Part shown: positions 32,975-42,501 of the stretch, piece after piece | How positions within the stretch are numbered: position 1 is the stretch's first letter | Layout: every line of letters starts with the position of its first letter | Position numbers and translations under genes: made by a program | DNA from: JAHECQ01 sp963775125 | Lineage (GTDB): Bacteria; Actinomycetota; Acidimicrobiia; Acidimicrobiales; SZUA-35 | DNA: 64,000 bases | Assembly (NCBI GenBank): GCA_963775125.1 | Contig: CAVZHQ010000007.1 | Location: 434,001-498,000 of the forward strand | Direction of reading: 5' to 3' | Notes under the pieces: generated by a model | The model's database searches: none | What the model saw: the letters and a program-made list of their open reading frames with translations, nothing else | What the model was told of the DNA's origin: nothing

Positions 32975-33775
32975 TCAGACGGCGTCGCGGTCCCGCAGGA
33001 CGGCGTGGACCTTCTCACCCTCGGCGACGATGGGAGCCAGCATCTCGGCGGTGCCCGAACCGACGAGGTAGCGGGCCTGTGGATCAGGGTCGGTGGCGGC
33101 GGCGAGGATGGCTCGGGTGACCGGCGTGAGATCCTCCTTGCCGACCATACGGGCCTCGTACGCGTCGATGGCGGCTTGGGCCCTGGGGTAGCGGGTGTCG
33201 GGGCGATCGACCGCGATGCGGTTGGCAACGATCGAGGTGTTGAACCCGCCGGGAACCACGGTGACCACCCGGATGCCGAAGGGCTGGAGCTCGATGTCCA
33301 TACCCAACGAGACCGCGTCGAGCGCGTGCTTGGTGGCGCAATAGGTGCTGTAGAAGCCGGACGAAAGCAGAGCGCCGATGGACGTGACGTTGACGATGCG
33401 TCCGGTCTTGTTGTCGATCATCGACGGCAGGAGCTCCTTCATCAGGGCGAAGGGGCCGAAGAAGTTGGTCTCGAACTGGGCCCGGACGAGCTCGTCGGGC
33501 ATTTCCTCTGCCGGCCCCAGGGATGAGATGCCGGCGTTGTTGACCAGAACGTCGACCTGGCCGAACCGGTCGAGAGTCCGCTCGAGGGCGGCCGCTCGGG
33601 ATTGGGCGTCGACCACGTCGAGCTGGTCGACGAGCACACCGGGGATCTCGTTCAAGCCGTCAGCTTTCGCGGGGTTGCGCATCGTGGCCACCACCTGATG
33701 CCCCGCCGCTGCGAACCCAATGGAGGCGGCTCGACCGAACCCCGTGCTGCAACCGGTGATGAGAACGACCGACAT
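32975..33775 (-). CDS. short-chain dehydrogenase/reductase
   Basis: 266 aa. Cofactor motif VVLITGCSTGFGRAASIGF, NNAGISSLGP, catalytic Ser in NVTSIGALLSSG and YxxxK in TYCATKHALDAVSLG. The TGCSTGFG variant and basic residues after strand 2 (TMRNPAK) point to NADP(H). Similar to retinol/17-beta-hydroxysteroid dehydrogenase-like SDRs common in actinobacteria; substrate unknown. Divergent from the indolepyruvate oxidoreductase gene. Confidence 0.87.
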   Translation of the reverse strand: MSVVLITGCSTGFGRAASIGFAAAGHQVVATMRNPAKADGLNEIPGVLVDQLDVVDAQSRAAALERTLDRFGQVDVLVNNAGISSLGPAEEMPDELVRAQFETNFFGPFALMKELLPSMIDNKTGRIVNVTSIGALLSSGFYSTYCATKHALDAVSLGMDIELQPFGIRVVTVVPGGFNTSIVANRIAVDRPDTRYPRAQAAIDAYEARMVGKEDLTPVTRAILAAATDPDPQARYLVGSGTAEMLAPIVAEGEKVHAVLRDRDAV

Positions 33776-33860
33776 GGGCGTCAGCGTAGGCGGTCGGTGG
33801 CGGCCGAGCCGTCGGTGGGACGCCAGCTAGGGTGGAGCCACGACGACACGGAGGTCAGCA

Positions 33861-36800
33861 ATGACAGCCACCCACCAGCATCTCGGCACCGCGAACTACC
33901 GGCTCGAAGATCGGTTCCTGGCCGACGAGGGCACCGTGTTCCTCACCGGCATTCAGGCCCTGGCTCGCCTTCCACTCGAGCAACTGCGGGCCGACCGCCG
34001 AGCGGGACGCAACACGGCCGCGTTCGTCTCGGGCTACCAGGGCTCGCCCCTCGGTGGGTTCGGCGATGCGATCGCCGACGCGGCCCGCTTGGCGCCTGAC
34101 CTCCCGATCGTGTTCGAACCCGGGATGAACGAGGAGTACGGCGCCAGCGCCGTCATGGGATCGCAGCTGGCGGCCATCCAGCCCGACTGCCGGTACGACG
34201 GCATCGTCGGCCTCTGGTACGGCAAGGCTCCTGGGGTCGACCGGGCGTCGGACGCGCTGCGTCACGCGGTCTACACCGGCACCTCGATGCAGGGCGGCGC
34301 CGTCGCCATCGTCGGCGACGACCCCGCAGCGAAGAGCTCGACCATCCCGTCCAGCTCGGCCGGCCTGTTGTTCAACATGCACGTCCCGATCCTCTATCCC
34401 GGCGATCCGAACGAAACGTTGAAGTTGGGACGTCACGCCGTCGCGCTGTCCCGGGCCACCGGCTTGTGGGTGGCGATGAAGATCGTGGCCGACGTGGCTG
34501 ACGCCACCGGCACGGTCGAGCTGCACCCCGAGGCGTTCAACCCCGTGCTTCCACTCGTCGACGGGCAGCCGTACCAGCATCGCCCCGACGGCCGGCTGCT
34601 CACGCCCCACACGCTCGAGCTCGAGCGGGAGATCATCGAGGTCCGGTACGAACTCGCCCGTCGTTACGCCGCCGACAACAAGCTCAACTACCTCACGGCC
34701 GACCCGGCGGACGCCTGGATCGGGATCGTCGCCTCGGGGATCACCTATCGCGAAGTTCTCGAAGCGTTCCGCCGCCTCGGCTTGCGCAGCGAGGACGAGA
34801 TCGCGGCCTGTGGCATCCGGCTGCTGAAGATGGGCATGCCGCTGCCGTTCAATGCCGAGACCATGCGTCAGTTCGCCCGCGGGGTCCGGGAGGTCTTCGT
34901 CATCGAGGAGAAGACGCCCAACATCGAATCGCTGCTGAAGGACGCGCTGTATCCGCTGGCAGATCGACCGGTGGTGGTCGGCAAGGCGGACGAAGAGGGG
35001 CGGACCTTGTGTCCCGCCTGGGGCGCGCTCGACGCCGACGTGATCGTGCCGCTGCTTCGCCGCCGTCTCGAAGTGACCCTCGGCGATCGTCTCGCGCCCG
35101 TCCCCAACCGCCCCCAGCGAGAACTCATCCCGCTCAGCGTCCAGCGCACCCCGTTCTTCTGCTCGGGTTGCCCCCACAACCGCTCGACCGAGGTCCCCGA
35201 CGGTTCGTTGGTCGGCGCCGGCATCGGCTGCCACACCATGACGCTGCTGATGGACCCCGAGCGGGTCGGTGACATCGCAGCGATCACCTGCATGGGCAAC
35301 GAGGGCACCCAGTGGATCGGCATGGCTCCGTTCATCGACCGCAAGCACCTCTTCCAGAACCTGGGCGACGGAACCTTCTTCCACTCCGGCCAGCTGGCGA
35401 TCCAGGCCGCCATCGCCGCCAAGGTGAACATCACCTACAAGCTGCTCTACAACGGCACGGTCGCCATGACCGGTGGGCAGGACCCCGAAGGCCAGCTGCC
35501 GGTGGCCGCCATCACCTCGACCCTGTTGACCCAGGGCGCCTCCCGCGTGCTCATCACCACCGAGGACGTCGGTCGGTACCGGCACGTGAAGCTGCCGAAG
35601 GGCGTCGACGTCTGGAACCGTGATCGCCTGATCGAGGCCCAAGAGGTCTTGGCCACGACGCCCGGAGTCACGGTCTTGATCCACGACCAGGCGTGCGCGG
35701 CCGAAGCCCGGCGGGATCGCAAACGCGGTGTCATCGCCACCCCACCGCATCGGGTGATCATCAACCCCCGCATCTGCGAAGGTTGCGGCGACTGCGGGCA
35801 GGTGTCGAATTGCCTTTCGGTGCAGCCCATCGACACCTTCTTCGGACCCAAGACCCACATCGACCAGACCACCTGCAACCTCGACTACTCGTGCCTCGAA
35901 GGCGATTGCCCGTCGTTCATGACCGTCACCTTCGACGATCCTGAGCTGGCTCGCCTCGGCGGCCGTCCTGCCGACCGGTCGGGCGCACCCCAGCCGCCGG
36001 CCGACCTGCCCGACCCGACCCTGGTGGTGCCGGCCGACGACTTCGCGTTGCGGATCACCGGGATCGGAGGCACCGGTGTGGTCACGGTTGCCCAGGTGTT
36101 GGGAACAGCGGCGATGCTCGAAGGGTTCCAGGTCCGGGGCCTCGACCAGATCGGGTTGTCGCAGAAGGCGGGCCCAGTGGTCAGCGACGTTCGCTTGAAC
36201 CGGGACCATCCGACGCCGACCAACCGGCTCGGCGAAGGCCAAGCCGACCTGCTGTTGGCGTTCGACCAGTTGGTGGCCGCGTCGGACAAGGGGTTGCTGA
36301 CGGCAGCGGGCGACCGGACCACGGTAGTCGGATCGAACTCGACCACGCCGACCGGCGAGATGATCACCCACCTCGATGTACGCCAGCCGCCGGTCGACGA
36401 GCTGGCCGCTCGCATTGCGTTGGTCACTCGGGCGAGTGCTCAGTTCTGGGCTGACGCCGAGGCCGTCACCGTCGACCTGTTCGGCTCGTCCACCACCGCC
36501 AACCTGTTCGTGGTCGGCATGGCGGTGCAAGCCGGTTGCCTGCCGATCGAGCCCTCGATGATCGAACGGGCCATCGAGCTGAACGGCGTCTCGGTGTCAG
36601 CCAACACCGCAGCGTTCCGTTGGGGACGGACCCAAATCGCGCAGCCTGATGCTGTCGCTGCCGCCCGAGCGTTCTCGGCTGCGCCCGCGCCGGCTGCCGA
36701 CATCGATCCGCTCGATCGGTACGCGTCCGAACTGCGAGCGTGGGGGAGTGAGGCCACGGTTGCTCGGTGGCGGACGGTGGTCGATCGCGTCGCGTGGCCG

Positions 36801-37316
36801 AGGGCTCGCACGGCCCGCTCACGCTCACCGTGGCCGCCAACTCTGTTCAAGCTCATGGCCTACAAGGACGAGTACGAGGTCGCCCGACTGATGACCGACA
36901 CCGAAGGATTGGCCGAAGCCCGTCGCCTGGTCGACGCCGGCGGTCGCCTGTCGTGGAAGCTCCACCCGCCGATGCTTCGAGCCCTGGGCATGGACTCCAA
37001 GATCGACATCGGGAGCTGGGCCGAGCCTGGTGTCAAACTGCTGGCAAAGGGTAAGCGGCTGCGGGGGACCCGACTCGATCCCTTCGGCCGGGCGCACGTC
37101 CGCCGGGTCGAACGAGAACTGCCCGACGAGTACATCGCCGCAGTCGATCGGGCACTCGGGGTTCTGTCGGCCGACAACCTGTCGGCCGTGATCGCCGTGG
37201 CCGCGCTGCCCGATCTCGTGCGTGGCTACGAGGACATCAAGCTGGCCAACGTCGATCGTTACCGCAGCGCGCTCGCCGCCGCGCTCGGCTCGCTAACCTC
37301 GGGCGCTCACCAGTGA
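33861..37316 (+). CDS. indolepyruvate ferredoxin oxidoreductase, fused alpha-beta (TPP/Fe-S enzyme)
   Basis: A 1151-aa single-chain 2-oxoacid:acceptor oxidoreductase. The N-terminal pyrimidine-binding region has SGYQGSPLGGFGDAI and EYGASAVMGSQLAA. The TPP domain lies in the middle (FFCSGCPHNRST, then GIGCHTMTLLMDPERVGD). A ferredoxin-like cysteine cluster follows (CEGCGDCGQVSNC and CNLDYSCLEGDC). The C-terminal gamma domain has ITGIGGTGVVTVAQVLGTAA. It oxidatively decarboxylates aryl or branched 2-oxoacids to acyl-CoAs, feeding electrons to ferredoxin. In aerobic actinobacteria it likely works in aromatic or branched amino-acid degradation. A GGAGG precedes the ATG. Confidence 0.93.
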   Translation: MTATHQHLGTANYRLEDRFLADEGTVFLTGIQALARLPLEQLRADRRAGRNTAAFVSGYQGSPLGGFGDAIADAARLAPDLPIVFEPGMNEEYGASAVMGSQLAAIQPDCRYDGIVGLWYGKAPGVDRASDALRHAVYTGTSMQGGAVAIVGDDPAAKSSTIPSSSAGLLFNMHVPILYPGDPNETLKLGRHAVALSRATGLWVAMKIVADVADATGTVELHPEAFNPVLPLVDGQPYQHRPDGRLLTPHTLELEREIIEVRYELARRYAADNKLNYLTADPADAWIGIVASGITYREVLEAFRRLGLRSEDEIAACGIRLLKMGMPLPFNAETMRQFARGVREVFVIEEKTPNIESLLKDALYPLADRPVVVGKADEEGRTLCPAWGALDADVIVPLLRRRLEVTLGDRLAPVPNRPQRELIPLSVQRTPFFCSGCPHNRSTEVPDGSLVGAGIGCHTMTLLMDPERVGDIAAITCMGNEGTQWIGMAPFIDRKHLFQNLGDGTFFHSGQLAIQAAIAAKVNITYKLLYNGTVAMTGGQDPEGQLPVAAITSTLLTQGASRVLITTEDVGRYRHVKLPKGVDVWNRDRLIEAQEVLATTPGVTVLIHDQACAAEARRDRKRGVIATPPHRVIINPRICEGCGDCGQVSNCLSVQPIDTFFGPKTHIDQTTCNLDYSCLEGDCPSFMTVTFDDPELARLGGRPADRSGAPQPPADLPDPTLVVPADDFALRITGIGGTGVVTVAQVLGTAAMLEGFQVRGLDQIGLSQKAGPVVSDVRLNRDHPTPTNRLGEGQADLLLAFDQLVAASDKGLLTAAGDRTTVVGSNSTTPTGEMITHLDVRQPPVDELAARIALVTRASAQFWADAEAVTVDLFGSSTTANLFVVGMAVQAGCLPIEPSMIERAIELNGVSVSANTAAFRWGRTQIAQPDAVAAARAFSAAPAPAADIDPLDRYASELRAWGSEATVARWRTVVDRVAWPRARTARSRSPWPPTLFKLMAYKDEYEVARLMTDTEGLAEARRLVDAGGRLSWKLHPPMLRALGMDSKIDIGSWAEPGVKLLAKGKRLRGTRLDPFGRAHVRRVERELPDEYIAAVDRALGVLSADNLSAVIAVAALPDLVRGYEDIKLANVDRYRSALAAALGSLTSGAHQ

Positions 37317-37350
37317 ACGAGCAACCGCTCGACCCGAACGGAGCACGACC

Positions 37351-37824
37351 ATGAGCGCCAACGCCCAAGCGGCCTACGACGAACTGAACAAGCTGATCGG
37401 CCAGGAGCCCGTCGTGGGCGAATGGTTCGAGATCGACCAGGAGCGGGTCAACGCCTTCGCCGACGCGACCTTGGATCACCAGTTCATCCACGTCGACCCC
37501 GAGCGCGCCGCGCAGACCCCCTTCGGCGGACCCATCGCCCACGGCTTTCTCACCCTCAGCCTCCTGGTCCACCTGTCCACCAGCATTCCGTCCGATTTCA
37601 CCAAGCTCGACGGCGTCCTCATGGGTGTCAACTACGGCATGAACAAGGTCCGCTTCGTGAATCCGGTTCCCGTGGGCTCCCGGGTGCGAGCCACTGCGGC
37701 AACGGTCAACGTCGAACTCAAGGGCAACGCGGTTGACCAGACCCGGGCCATGACCGTCGAGATCGAAGGCCAGGACAAACCCGCCCTCGTCGCCGAATGG
37801 ATCGGCCGCACCGTCTTCGCCTAA
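37351..37824 (+). CDS. MaoC-like hotdog-fold dehydratase
   Basis: 157 aa, single hotdog domain. The (R)-hydratase motif is NAFADATLDHQFIHVDPERA with D and H at the expected catalytic positions, followed by TPFGGPIAHGFLTLSLL. Resembles (R)-specific enoyl-CoA hydratases and NodN-like MaoC proteins; substrate chain length unknown. It lies 34 nt downstream of the indolepyruvate oxidoreductase gene and ends before a palindrome that separates it from the convergent dehydratase. Confidence 0.88.
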   Translation: MSANAQAAYDELNKLIGQEPVVGEWFEIDQERVNAFADATLDHQFIHVDPERAAQTPFGGPIAHGFLTLSLLVHLSTSIPSDFTKLDGVLMGVNYGMNKVRFVNPVPVGSRVRATAATVNVELKGNAVDQTRAMTVEIEGQDKPALVAEWIGRTVFA

Positions 37825-37840
37825 CGCGACCTCCCCACCT

Positions 37841-37897
37841 CGCCGTTCTGTGCAGCGAAAACCACGTCACACGTGGTTTTCGCTGCAAATTTCGGCG
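37841..37897. terminator. family B palindrome between convergent genes, probable bidirectional terminator
   Basis: Perfect 17-bp arms TGCAGCGAAAACCACGT (37851-37867) and its complement (37871-37887) close on CAC. Outer bases CGCCG and CGGCG extend the symmetry. It contains the CCACGT-CAC-ACGTGG core and an AAATTTCGG flank shared with 42385 and 51081. A G-rich tract (GGGGCGGGGCGGGGCGGG) follows. Confidence 0.75.
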
Positions 37898-37924
37898 GGG
37901 CGGGGCGGGGCGGGCGGGACGGCG

Positions 37925-39640
37925 TCAGTGGATGTCGCGGGTGACGGGTTTGGTGGTCTTGCCGACGAGGAAGTCGAAGTCGCAACCTTGGTCGGCCTGC
38001 AGGACCGTGTCGATGTAGAGGCGGTAGTAGCCACGGGTGTACTCGGGGTCGGGGCGAACCCAGAGTTTGAGTCGGCGCTCCAGTTCGGCGTCCGGAATCT
38101 CGAGGGTCAGCGAGCGGTTTGGCACGTCGAGGCTGATCATGTCGCCATCTCGCACGACCGCGAGTGGTCCGCCGGCGGCGGCTTCCGGTGCGGTGTGCAG
38201 CACGACGGTTCCGTACGCGGTGCCGCTCATCCGGGCATCGGAGATGCGGACCATGTCTCGGATCCCTTTCTCCAACACCTTCTTCGGGAGCCCGAAGTTG
38301 CCGACCTCGGGCATGCCCGGATACCCCATGGGGCCGCATCCCTTCAGCACGAGGACGCAGGTCTCGTCGACGTCGAGGTCGGGATCGTCGATTCGTTCGT
38401 TGTAGTCCTCGATCGACTCGAACACGACGGCCCGTCCCCGGTGGGTCATCAGCTCGGGCGTGGCTGCGTTGGGCTTGAGGACAGCCCCGCGCGGACAGAG
38501 GTTGCCGTGCAGGACAGCGATGCCCGATTCGGCCTTGAGCGGGTTGTCCATCGGCCGGATCACGTCGTGGTCCGCCGTCTCGGCTGCGATCGGGTCGGCG
38601 TAGGAGGAGAACGGTCGGCCGGTCACCGTGGGGGCGTCGCCATCGAGGATGTCCCGCAGATGATGAATGACGGTGGGGAGACCACCCGAGTAGAAGAAAT
38701 CCTCCATGAGGTGCTCGCCCGAGGGACGGAGGTTCACCAACAGCGGCGACTCGCGGGTGAAGCGGTCGAAGTCGTCGAGGGTGAGCTCGACCCCGAGTCG
38801 GCCGGCGATGGCCAGCAGGTGGACCACGGCGTTGGTCGATCCGCCGATGGCCGCCAGGACGCGGATGGCGTTCTCGAAGTTGGATCGGGTCAGGACCTGC
38901 GACATGGTCAGCCCTTCGTGCACCATCTCGACGATGCGTCGGCCGGCGAGGTGAGCAAGGCGTAAGCGTCGGGAGTCGGCAGCGGGGATGGCCCCGTTGT
39001 GGGGGAGCGCGATGCCCAGCGCTTCGGACATGCACGCCATGGTCGACGCCGTACCCATGGTGTTACAGCTGCCACGGCTGCGGGTCATGCACGACTCGAT
39101 CTCACCGAACTCCTCGAGGCTCATGGTGCCCGCCCGCACCTCGGCCGTGAAGTTCCAGACGTCGGTGCCCGAGCCGAGTTCACGACCCTTGTAGCGGCCG
39201 TTCAACATGGGGCCGCCCGACACCATGATGGCCGGCAGGTCGACCGACGCCGCTCCCATCAGCTGGGCAGGCGTGGTCTTGTCGCACCCGCCGAGCAGCA
39301 CGACACCGTCCATGGGATTGCCACGAATCGACTCTTCGACGTCCATGGCCATGAGGTTGCGCAGCAGCATGGCGGTCGGGCGGATCTGGGTCTCGCCGAG
39401 CGATGTGGTGGGGAACACCAGTGGCACGCCGCCTGCCTCCCACACGCCTCGCTTGACGTGCTCGGCGATCTCGTCGACGTGGCTGTTGCAGGGGGTGAGG
39501 TCGGATTGGGTGGTGGCGATGCCGATCATCGGTCGGCCGTCGAACGCGTCGTCGGGAAGCCCCCGCTTCATCCAACTGCGGTAGGCGAAGCCTTCGAGCG
39601 GGCGTCCGTACCAGTCCTGTGAGCGCAAGCCATCTCCCAT
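37925..39640 (-). CDS. IlvD/Edd family dehydratase, probable sugar-acid (arabinonate/xylonate) dehydratase
   Basis: 571 aa from ATG 39640. Fe-S dehydratase of the dihydroxy-acid dehydratase superfamily; cluster ligands C51 (TPCNSHVDE), C119 (LGGCDKTTPAQLMG) and C192 (GSCNTMGTAST) are present. The N-terminal SWMKRGLPDDAFDGRPMIGI and GGVPLVFPTTSLGETQIRPT segments resemble L-arabinonate/D-xylonate dehydratases more than IlvD of valine synthesis. No other pentose-oxidation gene is next to it, so the assignment within the superfamily is tentative. Confidence 0.85.
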   Translation of the reverse strand: MGDGLRSQDWYGRPLEGFAYRSWMKRGLPDDAFDGRPMIGIATTQSDLTPCNSHVDEIAEHVKRGVWEAGGVPLVFPTTSLGETQIRPTAMLLRNLMAMDVEESIRGNPMDGVVLLGGCDKTTPAQLMGAASVDLPAIMVSGGPMLNGRYKGRELGSGTDVWNFTAEVRAGTMSLEEFGEIESCMTRSRGSCNTMGTASTMACMSEALGIALPHNGAIPAADSRRLRLAHLAGRRIVEMVHEGLTMSQVLTRSNFENAIRVLAAIGGSTNAVVHLLAIAGRLGVELTLDDFDRFTRESPLLVNLRPSGEHLMEDFFYSGGLPTVIHHLRDILDGDAPTVTGRPFSSYADPIAAETADHDVIRPMDNPLKAESGIAVLHGNLCPRGAVLKPNAATPELMTHRGRAVVFESIEDYNERIDDPDLDVDETCVLVLKGCGPMGYPGMPEVGNFGLPKKVLEKGIRDMVRISDARMSGTAYGTVVLHTAPEAAAGGPLAVVRDGDMISLDVPNRSLTLEIPDAELERRLKLWVRPDPEYTRGYYRLYIDTVLQADQGCDFDFLVGKTTKPVTRDIH

Positions 39641-39664
39641 GAGGCAGCACCATAGGCTTCTCGG

Positions 39665-40855
39665 GTGACCAATCACCAGGACCCGCCCGGAGCGCTCGAC
39701 GGCATCCGCGTCGTCGATCTGACCACCGTGCTGATGGGGCCGTTGGCGGCCAGGATGTTGGCCGACCACGGAGCCGACGTCATCCGGGTCGAGGCGCCAG
39801 GCGGCGAAGCGTTCCTCGACTCCGAGCCGCGTCGAAGTCGGAGCATGAACGCCATGGCGCTCAACGCCCATCGCAACAAGCGCAGTGTGGCTCTCGACCT
39901 CAAGTCGGATGCGGGCGCCGCAGCCATGGCCGACCTCGTCGCCACAGCCGACGTGTTCCTCTCCAACATGCGCGGCGCGGCTCTGGCTCGCCTCGGCCTC
40001 GACGCCGCAACGCTCCGGGCCCGCCATCCCGCACTCATTCACGTGTTGGCCAACGGCTACGGCTCCGCTGGACCCTACGCCGATCGTGCCGCCTACGACG
40101 ATGCCATCCAGGCCATCAGCGGCTTGGCGGCCCTGGCCGGTCGGGTCAGCGGCGAACCCGCCTACACGCCGGCGGTGATGGCCGACAAGGTCTGCTCGCT
40201 CCACATCGTGCAGGCCACGATGGCGGCACTGTTCCACCGTGAACGGACCGGCCTTGGGCAGTCGATCGAGGTGCCGATGTTCGAGACGATGGTCGCGTTC
40301 AACATCGTCGAGCATCACAGCGGACAGATCTTCGAGCCGACCCTGGGTGACGTGGGGTACGTGCGGACCATGAACCCGTACCGAAAGCCGTATCGCTGCG
40401 CCGACGGGTACGCCTGCATCCTGCCCTACACCGACCCCAACTGGCGGGCCTTCTTCGACTTCGTCGGCCAACCCGAGCTGATGGACGACCCGCGCTTCGC
40501 CCGACACGCCGACCGCATCGCCAACAGCTCCGAGCTGTACGCGCTGCTCGAGCAGTTCGCTTCGACCAAGCCCGTCGCGGAATGGATGGCGTTCTGCGAC
40601 CTGCACTCGATTCCCGCAAATCCGGTGCTCGATCTCAACCAGATGACCGACGACCCGCACATCCAGGCCGTCGATCTCCTGCCGTTGATGGACCACCCGA
40701 CCGAGGGCCGCTACCGCGTGGTGCGTGACCCGATTGCCTACGACGGCCTGTCGACCCGACTGCGTCGCCATGCTCCCCGGCCGGGCCAGGACACCGCCGA
40801 GGTGATGACCGAGCTCGGTTGGAGCGCGGAGCTGATCGCTCAGCTCGGCACCTGA
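39665..40855 (+). CDS. CaiB/BaiF family CoA-transferase (family III)
   Basis: 396 aa from GTG 39665. Class III CoA-transferase with IRVVDLTTVLMGPLAARMLA, HGADVIRVEAPGGEAF, KRSVALDLKSDAGAAA and AAYDDAIQAISGLAALAG, where the Asp of YDD is the expected catalytic aspartate. The later segment DGYACILPYTDPNWRAFFDF is typical of the family. Acyl substrates unknown. Divergent from the sugar-acid dehydratase with only 24 bp between starts. Confidence 0.88.
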   Translation: MTNHQDPPGALDGIRVVDLTTVLMGPLAARMLADHGADVIRVEAPGGEAFLDSEPRRSRSMNAMALNAHRNKRSVALDLKSDAGAAAMADLVATADVFLSNMRGAALARLGLDAATLRARHPALIHVLANGYGSAGPYADRAAYDDAIQAISGLAALAGRVSGEPAYTPAVMADKVCSLHIVQATMAALFHRERTGLGQSIEVPMFETMVAFNIVEHHSGQIFEPTLGDVGYVRTMNPYRKPYRCADGYACILPYTDPNWRAFFDFVGQPELMDDPRFARHADRIANSSELYALLEQFASTKPVAEWMAFCDLHSIPANPVLDLNQMTDDPHIQAVDLLPLMDHPTEGRYRVVRDPIAYDGLSTRLRRHAPRPGQDTAEVMTELGWSAELIAQLGT

Positions 40856-40872
40856 CGGGGTAGCCTCCGGCC

Positions 40873-41154
40873 ATGGACCCAACTACGGACCCCGCATCTG
40901 CACCGTCGTTGCGCGCACGTGTCGTCACCGCCTGCCGCGTCACCAAGTCGGTCGTGAAGGCACCATTCCAGCTACTCGGTCTGGCCGTTCGAATTGTCAC
41001 CGCTCCCTTCCGAGCCGTCCGATCAGTCCAGAACCGCCGCGCCGCGAGGAAGGCGGCGAAGCAGCAACGCCGCGACGCTGACCGCTTCGACGCCATGGCC
41101 GCGTGGGAAAAGAAGAAGTCGAGCGGGCCCGTACGCTCAAGAACGACTGACCCG
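40873..41154 (+). CDS. small basic protein, 3' end uncertain
   Basis: ATG 40873 opens a frame in the 300-bp gap before the LLM gene, encoding MDPTTDPASAPSLRAR, a hydrophobic/amphipathic stretch (FQLLGLAVRIVTAPF) and a basic tail (RRAARKAAKQQRRD). The frame has no stop until 42204 and would run fully antisense to the LLM gene, which is implausible. The end given is only the edge of the convergent gene; a true stop may have been lost, since both other frames stop within this gap. Family not recognised. Confidence 0.35.
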
Positions 41155-41157
41155 GCG

Positions 41158-42363
41158 TTACTGATACAGCTCGGCCTTCTTGACCGAGGCGCCAACGACC
41201 GGAATCTCGTCCTCTTCCAGGGGTCGCATCCAGTTCTTGCGGCGCAGCGCAGCTTCGATGTGCGGTGCGAGCCGCTCGGCTTTGGCCGCTTCGACCGCGG
41301 CCCGATTGGGCTCGAAGTCGGGAAGGACCTCGTCGCCGAACAACTGCAGACTCTCGCAAATGTGCTCGTGCTTGTTGAGCCCACCTTGTTGCAGGAAGAT
41401 CACCTGGTCGACACCCGCGGCCTCGTAGTCACGGACGAGGTCTCCGAACTCCTGTGGGGTGCCGATGCCGGGAGCCTTGCGGCTGAGCTTCTTGTCGGTC
41501 GCCTGGGACATGTAGTCCTGCCACAACGTGGTTCGTCCCGGCACGTTGTCCTTCGTGACCAGCGCGCCCATCGCGTAGTTGAAGAAGCGGAACCCGTGAA
41601 TGCCGTTGGCGACGGCTTGGTCGGGATCGTGGTTCAGCGAGAAGGGCGCAACCATCGCGATGTTGGCGTTGACCATGTGGCCGATCGGGACGCATTCCTC
41701 GCTCTGGATGATGTCGTAATAGGCAGTCGCCCAGTGCCGGGCCTCATCGGGGTCGACGAAGCTGAAGGCGAGAGCGCCCAGACCGTTCCGGGCTGCGACC
41801 TCGATGGTCTGACGGTTGGTGCAGGCCATCCACATCGGAGGATGCGGCTTCTGGACGGGCTTGGGAAGTACGTTGCGGCAGGGCATCGAGAAGCCGCGAC
41901 CCTCGTACCCCGGGTAGGGGTCCATGGCCATCATGTTGGCGATCTGCTCCGCGGCCTCGAGCGCAAGCTCACGCTTCTCGCGGGCCGCGATGTTGAAGCC
42001 CCGCAACTCCATCCGGGTGGCGCTTTCACCGATGCCGAACTCGACTCGGCCCTGCGAGCACAAGTCGAGCATGGCCACCGACTCGGCCGTCCGCGCCGGC
42101 GGGTTGTACTGGGGGATGACCTGGCGAATGCCGAAGCCGACGCGGATCTGTTTGGTTCGAGCGGCCAGCGTGGCGAGGAACACGTCGGAGGCCGAGCAGT
42201 GTGAGTACTCGTCGAGGAAGTGATGCTCGACGGCCCAGGCGTGATGAATGCCGAGCCGGTCGGCCAACTCGACCTGTTCGATCGCCTCGTTGATCAGTTG
42301 TTGTTCTGCGCCGTCGTCCCACGGCTTGGGCAGTTGGAGTTCGTAAAAGACACCGAATCGCAT
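41158..42363 (-). CDS. LLM-class (luciferase-like) flavin/F420-dependent oxidoreductase
   Basis: 401 aa from ATG 42363 (MRFGVFYELQLPKPW); an upstream ATG at 42390 lies inside the palindrome and is unlikely. TIM-barrel bacterial-luciferase fold with HHAWAVEHHFLDEYSH, RVGFGIRQVIPQYNPPARTAE, GRVEFGIGESATRMEL and HPPMWMACTNRQTIEVAA. Whether it uses FMN or F420 cannot be decided from sequence. Long members of this kind are common in actinobacterial degradation pathways. Confidence 0.87.
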   Translation of the reverse strand: MRFGVFYELQLPKPWDDGAEQQLINEAIEQVELADRLGIHHAWAVEHHFLDEYSHCSASDVFLATLAARTKQIRVGFGIRQVIPQYNPPARTAESVAMLDLCSQGRVEFGIGESATRMELRGFNIAAREKRELALEAAEQIANMMAMDPYPGYEGRGFSMPCRNVLPKPVQKPHPPMWMACTNRQTIEVAARNGLGALAFSFVDPDEARHWATAYYDIIQSEECVPIGHMVNANIAMVAPFSLNHDPDQAVANGIHGFRFFNYAMGALVTKDNVPGRTTLWQDYMSQATDKKLSRKAPGIGTPQEFGDLVRDYEAAGVDQVIFLQQGGLNKHEHICESLQLFGDEVLPDFEPNRAAVEAAKAERLAPHIEAALRRKNWMRPLEEDEIPVVGASVKKAELYQ

Positions 42364-42384
42364 GCCGCATTCTGACCCATCGCC

Positions 42385-42455
42385 CCACAACCCCCGAAAT
42401 TTGAACCGAAAACCACGTCACGCGTGGTTCTTGCTTCAAATTTCGGGGGTTGTGG
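42385..42455. repeat. family B palindrome, 71 bp
   Basis: Perfect 21-bp outer arms CCACAACCCCCGAAATTTGAA (first 20 of these at 42385-42404, arm ends 42405) and the complement at 42435-42455 surround an inner AACCACG-TCACG-CGTGGTT hairpin. The AAATTTCG flank and CCACGT core match 37841 and 51081. It lies between the EthD gene end and the LLM gene start, both on minus. Confidence 0.8.
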
Positions 42456-42501
42456 TCAGGGCGGTTTGTTGTCCGGGTGGGTTGACGTGAGGGGGCGAAG
42501 G

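Noticed and set aside
33855..36530. 891-codon minus-strand ORF
   Set aside because: Antisense shadow of the indolepyruvate ferredoxin oxidoreductase gene; no recognisable domain.
37925..40882. 985-codon minus-strand frame as a giant fusion
   Set aside because: The part above 39640 is antisense to the CoA-transferase gene; the dehydratase family starts at ATG 39640.
40873..42204. 443-codon plus-strand ORF as a whole
   Set aside because: Beyond about 41155 it is antisense to a clear LLM-family gene; only the first part could be coding.
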